Part shown: piece after piece, positions 1 through 11,447 of the stretch | Layout of the letters: each line of letters begins with the position of its first letter | Numbering within the stretch: the first letter of the stretch is position 1 | Assembly: GCF_001747105.1 (NCBI RefSeq) | Contig: NZ_MDGQ01000005.1 | Location: 868,001-932,000, forward strand | Origin: Roseivirga misakiensis | Lineage (GTDB): Bacteria > Bacteroidota > Bacteroidia > Cytophagales > Cyclobacteriaceae | Direction of reading: 5' to 3' | Length of the DNA: 64,000 bases | Translations under genes and position numbers: made by a program | Notes under the pieces: model-generated | Databases searched by the model: none | The model's input: the letters and a program-made list of their open reading frames with translations, nothing else | What the model was told of the DNA's origin: nothing

Positions 1-54
1 ACAGGCGGTTGCGTAATTGGCAAGCTTTTAGACATAGGACAGTAAAAAAACAAT

Positions 55-540
55 ATGAAAATATTAGCCAGTTTAGTTTGTCTTTGTCTAGGACTTGTAC
101 TTACTCCAAACCTCACGAATCAGCATTTAAAAGTATATAATGGAGAATGGGAGGGCAGTCTTACCTATTTGAATTACGGCGATGATGAAACACTCGTGAC
201 GTTACCTATGCGGGTAGAAGCGGAGCATTCAGAGAAAGGGGTAGAGTTTAAATACTTTTTTACCGAACCTGGTGGCCGAATAGAAAAGAGAACTGATCGA
301 TTCAGAATTAAGAAAGATAAGATTTACTACAACGGATATTGGGAGCTAGAATCGACTGATATTAAAAGTCTTGATGAATGGACGTTGGAACTAGTAAGTG
401 AGGGTAAGGATAATAACCGCAAGGCATCCTTCCGCAAGATTGTAAAGGTAAGTGCCGATGAAATCACGATAAAGAAAATGGTGCGATACGACGGTACGGA
501 CGATTATTTTATGAGAAACTCTTACGTTTTTAATCGCTAG
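55..540 (+). CDS. Exported hypothetical protein
   Basis: This is a 161-residue protein that I do not recognise. The first 18 or so residues form a hydrophobic signal peptide after an MK start, with no clear lipobox, so a periplasmic location is likely. The rest is polar and rich in alternating beta-type segments, with many Asp, Glu and Lys residues and no Cys in the mature part. It stands alone on the plus strand and converges on rlmF, with a hairpin between them. It may be a small secreted beta-sandwich, but nothing visible gives a function. Confidence 0.65.
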   Translation: MKILASLVCLCLGLVLTPNLTNQHLKVYNGEWEGSLTYLNYGDDETLVTLPMRVEAEHSEKGVEFKYFFTEPGGRIEKRTDRFRIKKDKIYYNGYWELESTDIKSLDEWTLELVSEGKDNNRKASFRKIVKVSADEITIKKMVRYDGTDDYFMRNSYVFNR

Positions 541-551
541 CTGTACAAAAT

Positions 552-593
552 ATGGCGTTCTTTTCTAAGCGCTTCTTTTTTTAAGAACGCCAT
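552..593 (-). terminator. Hairpin at the 3' end of rlmF
   Basis: An 11-bp perfect stem (552-562 with 583-593) encloses a 20-nt loop and contains the rlmF stop codon. On the minus strand a moderately U-rich stretch follows, so it could end rlmF transcripts. On the plus strand there is no T tract, so termination of the upstream gene is less certain. Confidence 0.4.
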
Positions 594-1621
594 CGACTCT
601 CTTTCCAAACTTTTTGCTCTTCAGGGGTCAGAAAAGTCCAGGTGACTACTCGGCTGGCTTTGTTGCCCTGACTCATAGGGATTGTTTTTACCTCTACTGC
701 CTTAGCAATAGCCAGGTATTCTAATATTGCTTTTAAGTTTGATTGCTTCGAAACTAGAGAAGAAAACCAGAAACAGGACTTGCCAAAGTTTTTGCTTTCT
801 CTGATCATAGTACCGACAAACTGTCTTTCTCCACCTTCGCACCATAGTTCACTGCCCTGACCACCAAAGTTCTGTTTTGCTTCTTTTACTTCAGATTTAG
901 TAAGGTTTCGTACTTTCCTAAGCGTGCCTTCTTGAGCCGCTTGCAGAGACGCATGAAATGGTGGGTTACAGATTACTAAGTCTACTGGCTCTTCGTGATC
1001 TAGAATGCCGTATAAAATGTCTTTGGCATTAGGCTGTGTTTTAACCGTCAAGTTGTTTTTCAGCCATGCATTATGATCCATTAGGCGTTTGACAGATTTG
1101 ATAGAGACTGGATCAATATCCGAACCTATAAATGACCAACCGTATGTGCTAATGCCTATGATTGGATATACAGCATTAGCCCCTATACCCACGTCAAGAC
1201 ATTTTACACTTTCTCCCTTAGGAATTTGCCCATTGTTACTATCGCGCAATATATCTGCCATGTAATGAATATAATCAGCACGGCCAGGAATAGGAGGGCA
1301 GAGATAACCAGGGGGGATATCCCATTGGTCTACATTGTAATACACTTTTAAAAGAGCCGCATTTAAAAGCTTGACAGCTTCTGGGTCGGAAAAATCGATT
1401 GTTTCTTCTTTTCTAACGTTGAGCGTAATCTTACTTTTTAATGCCTGTACAGCTTTTGCGAGCTTTTTAAGGTCATACCTGCCGATGTGCTTATTTCTAG
1501 GGTGCAATCCCGATTTACCTTTAAACTTAGGTTTAACGACCGTCTTCTTAGTAGCTCCACCGTGACTTCTCAGCGCATCGGCAAAAGTGCTCGATTTTTT
1601 CTCTTTGTTCCCTTTATTCAC
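581..1621 (-). CDS. rlmF: 23S rRNA (adenine-1618-N6)-methyltransferase
   Basis: RlmF methylates N6 of A1618 in 23S rRNA using S-adenosylmethionine. The 346-residue protein has a basic, low-complexity N-terminus (about 1-60), then the conserved block YLCPPIPGRADYIHYMADIL and the SAM site CLDVGIGANAVYPIIG. The catalytic NPPF motif of N6-adenine methyltransferases appears in ICNPPFHAS, and the family-typical GGQGSELWCEGGERQFV follows. Length is close to the E. coli enzyme. The VF530-like gene lies 6 nt upstream, so the two are probably cotranscribed. Confidence 0.93.
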   Translation of the reverse strand: MNKGNKEKKSSTFADALRSHGGATKKTVVKPKFKGKSGLHPRNKHIGRYDLKKLAKAVQALKSKITLNVRKEETIDFSDPEAVKLLNAALLKVYYNVDQWDIPPGYLCPPIPGRADYIHYMADILRDSNNGQIPKGESVKCLDVGIGANAVYPIIGISTYGWSFIGSDIDPVSIKSVKRLMDHNAWLKNNLTVKTQPNAKDILYGILDHEEPVDLVICNPPFHASLQAAQEGTLRKVRNLTKSEVKEAKQNFGGQGSELWCEGGERQFVGTMIRESKNFGKSCFWFSSLVSKQSNLKAILEYLAIAKAVEVKTIPMSQGNKASRVVTWTFLTPEEQKVWKESRWRS

Positions 1622-1627
1622 ACGCTA

Positions 1628-1879
1628 CTATTTTCGCTTTATACAATCTAGGTAGAAGTTTTCCACTTTTGTTCTGGCCCAGGGCGTACGCCTTAAGAAT
1701 TTCAGGCTAGATTTTATTGAGGGATTACTCTTAAAACAGTTAATATCAATTCGCTTTGCCATACCTTCCCAACCTCTGGTAGCAACCAGGTATTCCAATA
1801 TATCGACAAGCTTGACACCATGAAGCGGGTTATTGGGTTGGTGATTTTCTATTGACTTGCGTGTGTACTTCAGCTCCAT
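1628..1879 (-). CDS. VF530 (DUF2132) family DNA-binding protein
   Basis: This 83-residue protein matches the VF530/DUF2132 family by the block NPLHGVKLVDILEYLVATRG and the following GMAKRIDINCFKSNPSIKSS and LKFLRRTPWAR. The family is a small helical fold first seen in Vibrio fischeri that resembles DNA-binding proteins. A precise role is not known. It starts the unit that ends with rlmF. Confidence 0.85.
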   Translation of the reverse strand: MELKYTRKSIENHQPNNPLHGVKLVDILEYLVATRGWEGMAKRIDINCFKSNPSIKSSLKFLRRTPWARTKVENFYLDCIKRK

Positions 1880-2060
1880 TAGAAAGCAAAGCTAGCCATT
1901 AAATGTCACATCGACTCTTGAAAATGATCGGAATAGAATAATCGCATAATACGGTGTACTTATTTTCAATATATCTTTAATTAAAATTCCTCTTTTTACT
2001 TGCATGATATAAAGAATAAAAATAAATTTAAGATGTAAAAAGAGCTGATACTCACTTATT

Positions 2061-2462
2061 ATGAGTGAACTAAAGAGTAAAATGTCTGATTTTGAATTAA
2101 GTAGAACTTCGGGGTCTCCTGGAGTTATGTTGAAGGCAGAAGCTGGGGAACTGAAATTCACGGGGTATTCGATACCGCGTGAGACGGATGAATTCTACGC
2201 ACCTATAATTCAATGGATAAAAAGATATACCAGCAGCCCGGCTAAAGAGACTCGGTTAAGTATGGAAATGGAATATATGGACAACTCCAGTCGAAAGGTC
2301 TTCACAAAAATCATTGAACTTTTAAAAGAACTTGGAACCAATGGAGATTCTAAGGTTTCTGTCGTTTGGTTTTCGAAGCAGGGTAGTGATGATATGAAGA
2401 GTCTTGGTCAAAAGTTTCAAAGCGAAACAGACCTTGATTTCTCCTATGCCACGCTAGATTAA
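2061..2462 (+). CDS. SiaC-like (DUF1987) regulatory protein
   Basis: The 133-residue protein carries the DUF1987/SiaC signature LKFTGYSIPRETDEFYAPII, followed by a helix-strand pattern that ends in FSYATLD. In Pseudomonas, SiaC is a STAS-like partner that is phosphorylated by SiaB, dephosphorylated by SiaA and activates the diguanylate cyclase SiaD. No siaA, siaB or siaD lies nearby, so the partner must be elsewhere if the role is conserved. A second in-frame ATG seven codons in (2082) is an equally possible start, because the alignable region begins only around residue 30. Confidence 0.75.
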   Translation: MSELKSKMSDFELSRTSGSPGVMLKAEAGELKFTGYSIPRETDEFYAPIIQWIKRYTSSPAKETRLSMEMEYMDNSSRKVFTKIIELLKELGTNGDSKVSVVWFSKQGSDDMKSLGQKFQSETDLDFSYATLD

Positions 2463-2607
2463 GCACCCCACGTTTTATTATTCATTTAAGAAGCGTTCAT
2501 TTAGATTCTCAATAAGGTATTGATAGATTAATGCCTTTTGAGCCCCACATTCATCACCATTCCGTCCCAAATCATCGATATGATTTGTAAATTGAAGCAA
2601 CAATTGA

Positions 2608-4833
<2,226 letters not shown>

Positions 4834-4862
4834 GTTCCTCGGAAATAGGTATTTATAGTTTT

Positions 4863-4892
4863 AAAAAGTGGACTGTTTAGTCCACTTTTTTT
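4863..4892. terminator. Bidirectional intrinsic terminator after katG
   Basis: An 11-bp stem (4863-4873 with 4880-4890) is flanked by an A run on one side and a T run on the other. It can therefore end katG on the plus strand and the PD40 lipoprotein gene on the minus strand. Confidence 0.9.
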
Positions 4893-4920
4893 ATGCGTTA
4901 GTAATGCTCGGATCAGTGGA

Positions 4921-6108
4921 TTAACCTCCTAAAGAAAATTCGAAAGTAGTCGTATTTCCTGATTTATCGGTAGCGGTTAAGACTAGAGTAAGCGGTTCCT
5001 CTGATTGCCAAACACCACTGATGGTTAGACTTGCTGCGTCAAATTTAAGCCACTCGGGCAACACCTTTTTATCGTTGAAAGACAAAGCATAATCAAAGGA
5101 AACATCATCGATATCTTTGAATAAATCTGCCGGAAAAGACCATTCAAATGATTCATCCAGCTTCATTGTAGGAAATATCGGTTTACGAAACACATATGGG
5201 GCAAAGACCTTTTGCGTACTTACCCAATAGATGTCAGATTCATAAACATCTTGCCCATTTTCTTGACTTATACTCATCCTACTAAAGAAAAGGTGCTTGT
5301 TATCAGGAGACACAAACGGTCGTTGCTCAATTTCTTTTCCATTGATATAGTTATTTAACCTTAAAGGAGTTGTCCAATTATGGGTGGCCGTTTTATAACT
5401 AATATAGAGGTCGTGCTTTCCTCCGAATTGGTTTTGCCACGACTGTATAATGATAAAATCTTCGTCTGGAGACAGAAAGAGGCTTTCTTCATCGGCAGGT
5501 GTGCTCAATTCTTCCATCAACTCGATCACTGATTCGCCCAAATTGTTTTTGGTCTTTACATAAATGTCGCCGCAACAGGCTTGGTCGAGATTTCTATTCG
5601 AAGTGAAATAAAATGCACCATTTTTTGATTGTCCATGGCCAGCTTCTCTTGTTCCTGAATTGACCAGCGAGTCTAAGGGCTGCGGGTTAGTGACTTTTCC
5701 GTCCTCGAACGATCCTACCCAAATGTCTGATGGATTATTATCAACTGATTTGGAAAAGTAAAACTCATTACCACTTGGGGAAAACATTGGGAAAAAGGTA
5801 TTGATGTTTTCTGCTAAGAAACTATAGTCGGGAGCGCTCCAAGTACCATCTTGAAAATTCATCAGATAAATGAGCGTTTGGGATGGATCGTTTTCGTGAG
5901 CTACACCAAAGGCCATGATTTTCCCGTTGGGAGAAATAGTGAAACCCATATCAAATCTCCCTTTTTTAGAAACTATATCAGCCCGATAAACTTTTGGTGT
6001 ATTTCCAGGTGCCTCTTCACCTAGTAAGTAAGGGGTAGGTTCTTGAATATCGCTAGGACCGTTGCAAGCACAGCATAGAACTAGTAAAAGAAGTGTTATG
6101 TATCTCAT
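4921..6108 (-). CDS. PD40-type beta-propeller lipoprotein
   Basis: The protein has 395 residues and an N-terminal lipoprotein signal (MRYITLLLLVLCCAC). Several TolB/PD40-like blades follow, with recurrent patterns such as ISPNGKIMAFG, FSPSGNEFYFSK, LSPDEDFIIIQ and VSPDNKHLFFSR. The last 80 or so residues look like a cadherin/dystroglycan-type beta-sandwich (LPEWLKFDAASLTISG). This suggests an outer-membrane or periplasmic scaffold that binds a partner. No enzymatic motif is visible, and it stands alone. Confidence 0.75.
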   Translation of the reverse strand: MRYITLLLLVLCCACNGPSDIQEPTPYLLGEEAPGNTPKVYRADIVSKKGRFDMGFTISPNGKIMAFGVAHENDPSQTLIYLMNFQDGTWSAPDYSFLAENINTFFPMFSPSGNEFYFSKSVDNNPSDIWVGSFEDGKVTNPQPLDSLVNSGTREAGHGQSKNGAFYFTSNRNLDQACCGDIYVKTKNNLGESVIELMEELSTPADEESLFLSPDEDFIIIQSWQNQFGGKHDLYISYKTATHNWTTPLRLNNYINGKEIEQRPFVSPDNKHLFFSRMSISQENGQDVYESDIYWVSTQKVFAPYVFRKPIFPTMKLDESFEWSFPADLFKDIDDVSFDYALSFNDKKVLPEWLKFDAASLTISGVWQSEEPLTLVLTATDKSGNTTTFEFSLGG

Positions 6109-6214
6109 GAATTCTATGATGATTTGATTTCAATTAACTCGAAAAATATACATGTAGGCTAACTAATCCAAAGCAATGAATAAGTAATGCCCTATTGAGA
6201 TTTAAGGCATTTAG

Positions 6215-7093
6215 CTAGCCAAATAGATCTGTACTAAGATATCGGTCGCCTCTATCACAAGCTATGTGCACGATTACGCCCTCGTCTATTTCATGGGCAA
6301 TTTTAAGGGCCGCACTCAGAGCTCCGCCAGAGCTCATTCCTGCTAGTATACCTTCAGCTTTCGCTAGTTTTCGCGTCATTTGAGTAGCATCCTCTTGGCT
6401 TACATCAATGACCCTATCAACCCTGAATGGTTCAAAAATAGCTGGCAGGAACTCAGGAGACCACCTTCTTATACCCGGAATGCTTGAGCCATCAGTTGGT
6501 TGCGTACCCACAATTTGAATATTTGGATTCTGTTCTTTTAGGTACCTCGATACTCCCATAATGGTGCCTGTTGTTCCCATAGCAGATACAAAATGAGTCA
6601 CTTTGCCTTTCGTATCTCTCCAAATTTCAGGCCCGGTGGATTTGTAATGTTGTTTGTAATTATCGGGGTTCCCGAACTGGTTTAACATAAAATATCCTTC
6701 TTTATGGGCCATGTCAGCGGCAAGTGTTCTAGAATATTCTATCGTTTTTGCTGCAGGTGTAAGTATAACCTTGGCACCATAGGCTTCCATACTTAAAACC
6801 CTTTCACGAGTAGAATTATCGGGCATTATAAGTGTCATGTCAACGCCCATAATACTCGCAATCATAGCCAGGGCAATTCCTGTATTACCACTCGTAGCCT
6901 CGACGAGTCTATCACCTGGCTGAATATCTCCTCTTTCTAAGGCGCCTTTGATCATGCCGTAAGCAGCACGATCCTTGACACTTCCTCCAGGGTTGTTTCC
7001 TTCGAGTTTACCAAGGATTTTTACGTTTGGTTTTGGGCTGAGCGTTTTATATTCTACCAGTGGTGTATTGCCTATAAGTTCTTCTATACTCAT
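6215..7093 (-). CDS. cysM: Cysteine synthase (O-acetylserine sulfhydrylase), CysM-like
   Basis: This PLP enzyme makes cysteine from O-acetylserine and sulfide (or thiosulfate in the CysM type). PLP-binding Lys40 is in NNPGGSVKDRAAYGM, the substrate loop is EATSGNTGIALA, the phosphate-binding glycine loop is GTTGTIMGVSRYL, and a C-terminal Ser loop is GMSSGGALSAAL. At 292 residues it is closer to CysM than to the longer CysK. It overlaps the end of cysE by 4 nt, so the two enzymes of the pathway are translationally coupled. The product would feed SufS, encoded at 30398-31639. Confidence 0.93.
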   Translation of the reverse strand: MSIEELIGNTPLVEYKTLSPKPNVKILGKLEGNNPGGSVKDRAAYGMIKGALERGDIQPGDRLVEATSGNTGIALAMIASIMGVDMTLIMPDNSTRERVLSMEAYGAKVILTPAAKTIEYSRTLAADMAHKEGYFMLNQFGNPDNYKQHYKSTGPEIWRDTKGKVTHFVSAMGTTGTIMGVSRYLKEQNPNIQIVGTQPTDGSSIPGIRRWSPEFLPAIFEPFRVDRVIDVSQEDATQMTRKLAKAEGILAGMSSGGALSAALKIAHEIDEGVIVHIACDRGDRYLSTDLFG

Positions 7094-7926
7094 GCCGATT
7101 CGCCTTTGAAAATTATCTTATCTGTTTCGCCTGAGGTATTAGTCATTTGTGCTTGATAGTAGATTTTAGAAAATGGCGGAATGCTTTGGGTGAGCCAGAC
7201 ATTTCCACCAATAATTGAGTCATGCCCAATGTGGGTTTCACCTCCCAAAATTGTTGCTCCCGCATAGATGACAGTGTTATCTGATATGGTTGGGTGCCTT
7301 TTTTTGACAGCGTCTTTTTTATCGACGCTTAATGCTCCGAGCGTCACTCCTTGATAGATTTTAACATGGTCGCCAATCACCGTCGTTTCGCCTATGACAA
7401 CCCCTGTTCCATGGTCAATGCAGAAAAAATTTCCGATTTGGGCACTTGGATGAATGTCAATACCCGTTTTGCTGTGGGCAAATTCTGAAATTATTCTAGG
7501 AATTAGACTAATGCCAAGTATATCGAGTTGGTGAGCTATTCTATGTGCTGCGATAGCCATAAAACCTGGATAGGTTCTTATTACTTCTGTACGGCTCTTT
7601 GCAGCAGGATCGCCTTCGAAAATCGCGGTTACATCCTGTTCCATTTGGCTATGAATCTCAGGTAGAGCATCGAAGAAAAGATCGGCTAAATCGGAGGAAG
7701 ATAACTCAGGTTTTGTCTCATTTCTTGAGAGTATTTGCTCTAGCTGTAGTTTTAGTTTTTCCAAGTGGAGTTCAAATTCTCTCTGCGTATTGAATTTTTG
7801 TTTTGAGAAGTCTGGAAAGAGTGTTCCAAGCAGTTCGTTGAACCACTCAGAAATAGTTTCTGGCGAGGCGCAATTAAGGCATACTTGCTGCCTGACGTAG
7901 AGGCTATTGATAAAATCGCGATTCAT
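7090..7926 (-). CDS. cysE: Serine O-acetyltransferase
   Basis: CysE acetylates serine with acetyl-CoA, the first step of cysteine synthesis. The 278-residue protein has an N-terminal helical domain (1-150) and a left-handed beta-helix of hexapeptide repeats from about 155. The catalytic Asp-His pair is Asp171-His172 in FCIDHGTGVVIGET, followed by YQGVTLGALS. The C-terminus runs about 30 residues past the helix and may carry the tail that docks into cysteine synthase. It is the first gene of the cysE-cysM unit. Confidence 0.93.
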   Translation of the reverse strand: MNRDFINSLYVRQQVCLNCASPETISEWFNELLGTLFPDFSKQKFNTQREFELHLEKLKLQLEQILSRNETKPELSSSDLADLFFDALPEIHSQMEQDVTAIFEGDPAAKSRTEVIRTYPGFMAIAAHRIAHQLDILGISLIPRIISEFAHSKTGIDIHPSAQIGNFFCIDHGTGVVIGETTVIGDHVKIYQGVTLGALSVDKKDAVKKRHPTISDNTVIYAGATILGGETHIGHDSIIGGNVWLTQSIPPFSKIYYQAQMTNTSGETDKIIFKGESA

Positions 7927-8066
7927 TTTTGATAAACAGATAGGGATAAAAAAAGAGTTCCAGTGCTTTTCTCATATAGACTTGCAGCCGACAATAAGTT
8001 GGATCACGATAAAGTAAAACAAAGGTTGCCTATTTTTCCTATAAGTTTAGTAGGATTATTACTGGC

Positions 8067-8285
8067 TTAGGAAAATCTACGCATGTTTCGCATAAACGGG
8101 CGCCTTTCTCTACGTTGGCTATTAATCAGTAAAAAGTAGAACAATGGACCGATTAAAAACATCATGAACATGGGCACAGATTGTTTCCGACTAGAAGACC
8201 TCTTGGCGCGGAATGCATCCACAAATAAAAAGGTATAGGAAATTAGGAGGAGGGAACCGAGAAATATCCAAACTGTTGTGTTCAT
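8067..8285 (-). CDS. Small two-helix membrane protein
   Basis: This is a 72-residue protein with a membrane helix at about 5-24 and a second at about 40-56 (FMMFLIGPLFYFLL), separated and followed by basic stretches (FRAKRSSSRK, RRERRPFMRNMRR). The second helix resembles the short PLDc_N membrane segment of Bacteroidota proteins, but it is too short to assign. It lies 37 nt downstream of the cyclase gene and may be the last gene of that unit. Function unknown. Confidence 0.6.
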   Translation of the reverse strand: MNTTVWIFLGSLLLISYTFLFVDAFRAKRSSSRKQSVPMFMMFLIGPLFYFLLINSQRRERRPFMRNMRRFS

Positions 8286-8322
8286 ACTTAGTCTAACGAC
8301 TAGTTGAACATCGGGTTTCTAT

Positions 8323-9249
8323 TTACGATTGTAAAGGGGCCAACATTCTATCTAGCGCATAAACTTTATGCGTGCCTTCTTTACCCTTTGCTTCAATATC
8401 ATATGTACCGCTTATTGTACACCATTTATCGAATTGCTTATAGAGATTTTCCGAAATTAAGAACTTGGTGTTGAGATCCTTATTGGCTTGTTCAATCCTA
8501 CTAGCAAAATTTACAGTGTCTCCTATGGCGGCTTCCTTTTCCATGCCTTCTATACCGATCGTTCCCCAAATAACTTTGCCAGTATGCGCACCCAAGCGGA
8601 TTTTAAAATCTCGATCTACCAGCGCGTGAATATCATGATCAAATCGATCGATAGCATCTTGTAACGCAAACCCCGCTTTTATCAAGTTTGATGCATGGTC
8701 TTTATTATCATTCAAGCCGAAAATTGCTAAAAACCCATCACCATAATAGTCGATAATTCTTCCATCATTTTCCTTGATGATGTTGCCCGCAATGAAAAAA
8801 TAACGGTTGAGTATATGCACTACATCATAGGCTGGTGTTTGCTCTGCAAAAGCCGTATAATCAGCTATGTCAACAAAAAGTACCGAAGCTTCTTTTTCTT
8901 TGCCCAAGCTTCGCGGCTTCTTGGATTCGCCGTGCTGCATGATGATGCGCTGATCCACTTCATCTAGCACCAAACGCCTTGCCGCCACTTCACCTGCTGC
9001 CTTTGTCTGGCAGGCCAAACGTATTTCAGGTGTAAGGCCTAGTTGGTTCGCCAAAGATTCTTCTCGATCGTTACGTTCGTTTAGATTTTCAACCCCAGAT
9101 TCCACATATATGCGACATGTCGAACAGAAACCATTGCCACCACATGCATGGACGTGATTGATACCCTGTCGCAAAGATGCTTCAAGTATAGTTTCATCCG
9201 CCCGTGATTCTAGTGTAACCTTATCGGATGTTAATTTGATGGATGCCAT
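8323..9249 (-). CDS. Class III adenylate/guanylate cyclase with N-terminal 2Fe-2S ferredoxin domain
   Basis: Residues 1-95 form a plant-type ferredoxin domain with cluster ligands Cys36, Cys42, Cys45 and Cys80. Residues from about 120 form a class III cyclase domain with the metal-binding aspartates in VLFVDIADYTAF and IIDYYGDGFLAIFG, and the core VIWGTIG and AIGDTVNFASR. The position that is usually Thr or Asp just before AIGD, which selects the purine, is Ala here, so the product (cAMP or cGMP) cannot be read from the sequence. No membrane segment is present. The architecture suggests a cyclase gated by redox state or iron-sulphur status. It starts 2 nt after the ABC-F gene. Confidence 0.88.
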   Translation of the reverse strand: MASIKLTSDKVTLESRADETILEASLRQGINHVHACGGNGFCSTCRIYVESGVENLNERNDREESLANQLGLTPEIRLACQTKAAGEVAARRLVLDEVDQRIIMQHGESKKPRSLGKEKEASVLFVDIADYTAFAEQTPAYDVVHILNRYFFIAGNIIKENDGRIIDYYGDGFLAIFGLNDNKDHASNLIKAGFALQDAIDRFDHDIHALVDRDFKIRLGAHTGKVIWGTIGIEGMEKEAAIGDTVNFASRIEQANKDLNTKFLISENLYKQFDKWCTISGTYDIEAKGKEGTHKVYALDRMLAPLQS

Positions 9250-9251
9250 AG

Positions 9252-11108
9252 TTAAAAATACTCTGATAATTCAAGCCACCTGAGTTCTTTTTCATCTAGG
9301 TCATTAGTAATATCCTCGATTCGCTGAGACCATTCTGTTAGCTCGGTATGGTCTTGTGATCCCTCGTTCAATAGCGCCACGAATTTGGCTTTTTCAGACT
9401 CTAGCTTCGGAATCTCTTTTTCCAGAAATTCAAACTCTTGTTTTTCTTTAAAAGAAGCTTTTTTCTTCTCATTAGGTTCCTTGTACGACGTCTTTTTTTG
9501 AGCGGCAGGCTTTACTTCTTGAGCTACCTTTTGACTCTTTTGTGCTAGCCTGTAATCAGTGTAATTACCATTGAAATTCTCGATTTCTTGGCCTTCATTA
9601 AATACGAACAAATGGTCGACTAATTTATCCATGAAATACCGATCATGAGAAACCAAGATTACACAACCTTCAAAAGCTTCTAAATAGGCTTCTAAGGTGT
9701 TTAAGGTTATTAAGTCGAGGTCGTTAGTCGGTTCGTCTAGTATCAAGAAATTAGGACTCGTGATTAGAATTTGAAGCAACTGAAGCCTTCTTTTTTCACC
9801 CCCACTCAGCTTACCGATCGGCTTGTACTGGACTTCTGGTGGAAATAAAAACCGAGTGAGAAATTGAGAAACAGGCACTGATCTCCCTTTGCTAACTTCT
9901 ACTACTTCGGCAATTGATTTCGCAAAGTCAATAATCGTTTGTTCATTGTCAAAACTCAGTTCTGTTTGCCGATAGTATCCAAATTTTGTAGTGGCTCCTT
10001 TGACAACTTCTCCTTCGAGCGTTTCGATTTCGCCCATCAAAGATCGGATAAACGTAGTTTTGCCACTTCCATTTGGTCCTACAATACCCACTCTATCTTG
10101 ACGTGGGAAGATGTAACTGAAGTTTTTGAATAAAACCTTATCATCAAAGCCATTCGAAATACCATCAATCTCTAATACTTTTTTACCCTGTCGCTGGGCT
10201 TCAGCCTTCAGCTTTAAATCTTGAGTATTGATGGCACTAAAGGCTTTGTTTTTCGTGCCTTCAAATGCGTCTACTCTGTATTTGGCTTTGGTGCCCCGAG
10301 CTTTGGGTTGCCGTCGTATCCACTCAAGTTCTTTTCGGTATAGGTTTTTTGCTTTATCTATAGATGCACTTTCTGAATCTGCTCGTTCACCCTTCTTTTC
10401 TAAGAAAAATGCATAGTCACCCTTGTAATGATGAATTGCCCCCTGATCTAATTCAATGATCTCATTCGTTACAGTTTCTAAAAAATACCGATCATGGGTA
10501 ACCAGAATCAAAGCCATATTTGACTGACTCAAGTAGTTTTCCAGCCATTCAATTGTTTCGATGTCTAAGTGGTTAGTTGGCTCATCTAGAATCAACAAAT
10601 CGGGTTTTTGAATTAAGACACTCGCCAGAGAAATCCTTTTCTGCTGTCCACCTGATAATTTAGACACCTCTAAATCAAGTTGATGAAGCCCAAGTTTACC
10701 AAGGATTTGTTTAGCCCTGCTTTCAATATCCCATGCATTTGCGGCATCAATTTGTTCTATAAGAGTCTCCAGCTTTTCGCTATCACCAGTTGCAAGGGCG
10801 AGTTCATAGGAGATTAATAGCTGATGCGTTGGGTTGTTTTCATCGAAAACAGCATCTAAAATTGTTTGACCGGGTTTGAAACTTGGGTTTTGGAGAAGTG
10901 AACGGACTACGATGTCATTTCTAAAAACAACTTCGCCTTTATCTGGGGATTCGATTCCCGTTAAAATCTTAAGCAGGGTGGACTTTCCTGAACCGTTAAT
11001 ACCAACGAGCGCCACTTTCTGCCCCTGTGCTATCCCGAAGGATACGCTATTCAAAATCGTTCGATCACCGAAGGTTTTTGATAATTCCTCTACAGATAAA
11101 TAATTCAT
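9252..11108 (-). CDS. ABC-F family ATPase, Uup-like
   Basis: This is a soluble tandem ABC protein without membrane domains that acts on ribosomes or on DNA intermediates. It has Walker A GINGSGKSTLL, signature LSGGQQKRISLASV and Walker B LLILDEPTNHLD in the first half. The second half has GPNGSGKTTFIRS, LSGGEKRRLQLLQI and FLILDEPTNDLD. The last 70 or so residues form the charged coiled coil typical of Uup. I chose the ATG at 11108 because the family N-terminus is MNYLSVEELSKTFGD; the extra 12 residues upstream (start 11144) do not fit. This gives 618 residues. Confidence 0.92.
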   Translation of the reverse strand: MNYLSVEELSKTFGDRTILNSVSFGIAQGQKVALVGINGSGKSTLLKILTGIESPDKGEVVFRNDIVVRSLLQNPSFKPGQTILDAVFDENNPTHQLLISYELALATGDSEKLETLIEQIDAANAWDIESRAKQILGKLGLHQLDLEVSKLSGGQQKRISLASVLIQKPDLLILDEPTNHLDIETIEWLENYLSQSNMALILVTHDRYFLETVTNEIIELDQGAIHHYKGDYAFFLEKKGERADSESASIDKAKNLYRKELEWIRRQPKARGTKAKYRVDAFEGTKNKAFSAINTQDLKLKAEAQRQGKKVLEIDGISNGFDDKVLFKNFSYIFPRQDRVGIVGPNGSGKTTFIRSLMGEIETLEGEVVKGATTKFGYYRQTELSFDNEQTIIDFAKSIAEVVEVSKGRSVPVSQFLTRFLFPPEVQYKPIGKLSGGEKRRLQLLQILITSPNFLILDEPTNDLDLITLNTLEAYLEAFEGCVILVSHDRYFMDKLVDHLFVFNEGQEIENFNGNYTDYRLAQKSQKVAQEVKPAAQKKTSYKEPNEKKKASFKEKQEFEFLEKEIPKLESEKAKFVALLNEGSQDHTELTEWSQRIEDITNDLDEKELRWLELSEYF

Positions 11109-11144
11109 TGTTTTCAAAGCTACAATAGTCTCACAAGAAAGCAC

Positions 11145-11447
11145 ACTGGCGAATTATTGTTTTCTGTTTCGTGCTTAAAAATCAAACAAATTTTAACCAA
11201 GAATCATCTCAGTATTAGTCTGGTTGGATTGTGAGCCGAATGATGTAAGAAAGCATACCATTTGTCATAGATAAGAGTGGTTTATGGAAAAAGGAGGAAA
11301 TTACTTAAGCAATTACATAATAAAATTCACTGTATGGTGTCTACTATATATCATATCATCAAATAAGGGGTAAAAAATATAAACTAAATAGGAATAAACT
11401 ATTCTATTAGTTATATATGCCTTGTCATTAAACTCAAAATCGTCAAA
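11145..11447. other. Intergenic region between two divergent units
   Basis: This AT-rich spacer of about 300 nt holds the 5' regions of the ABC-F gene (minus) and the adaptor gene (plus). I see no open frame worth calling, no clear hairpin terminator and no exact TAnnTTTG element. A near match (TACCATTTG, around 11259) has one base too many between its halves. Confidence 0.6.

Noticed and set aside
1892-2161. 89-residue minus-strand frame between the VF530 gene and siaC
   Set aside because: It overlaps the 5' end of the SiaC-like gene, is AT-rich and has no family features.
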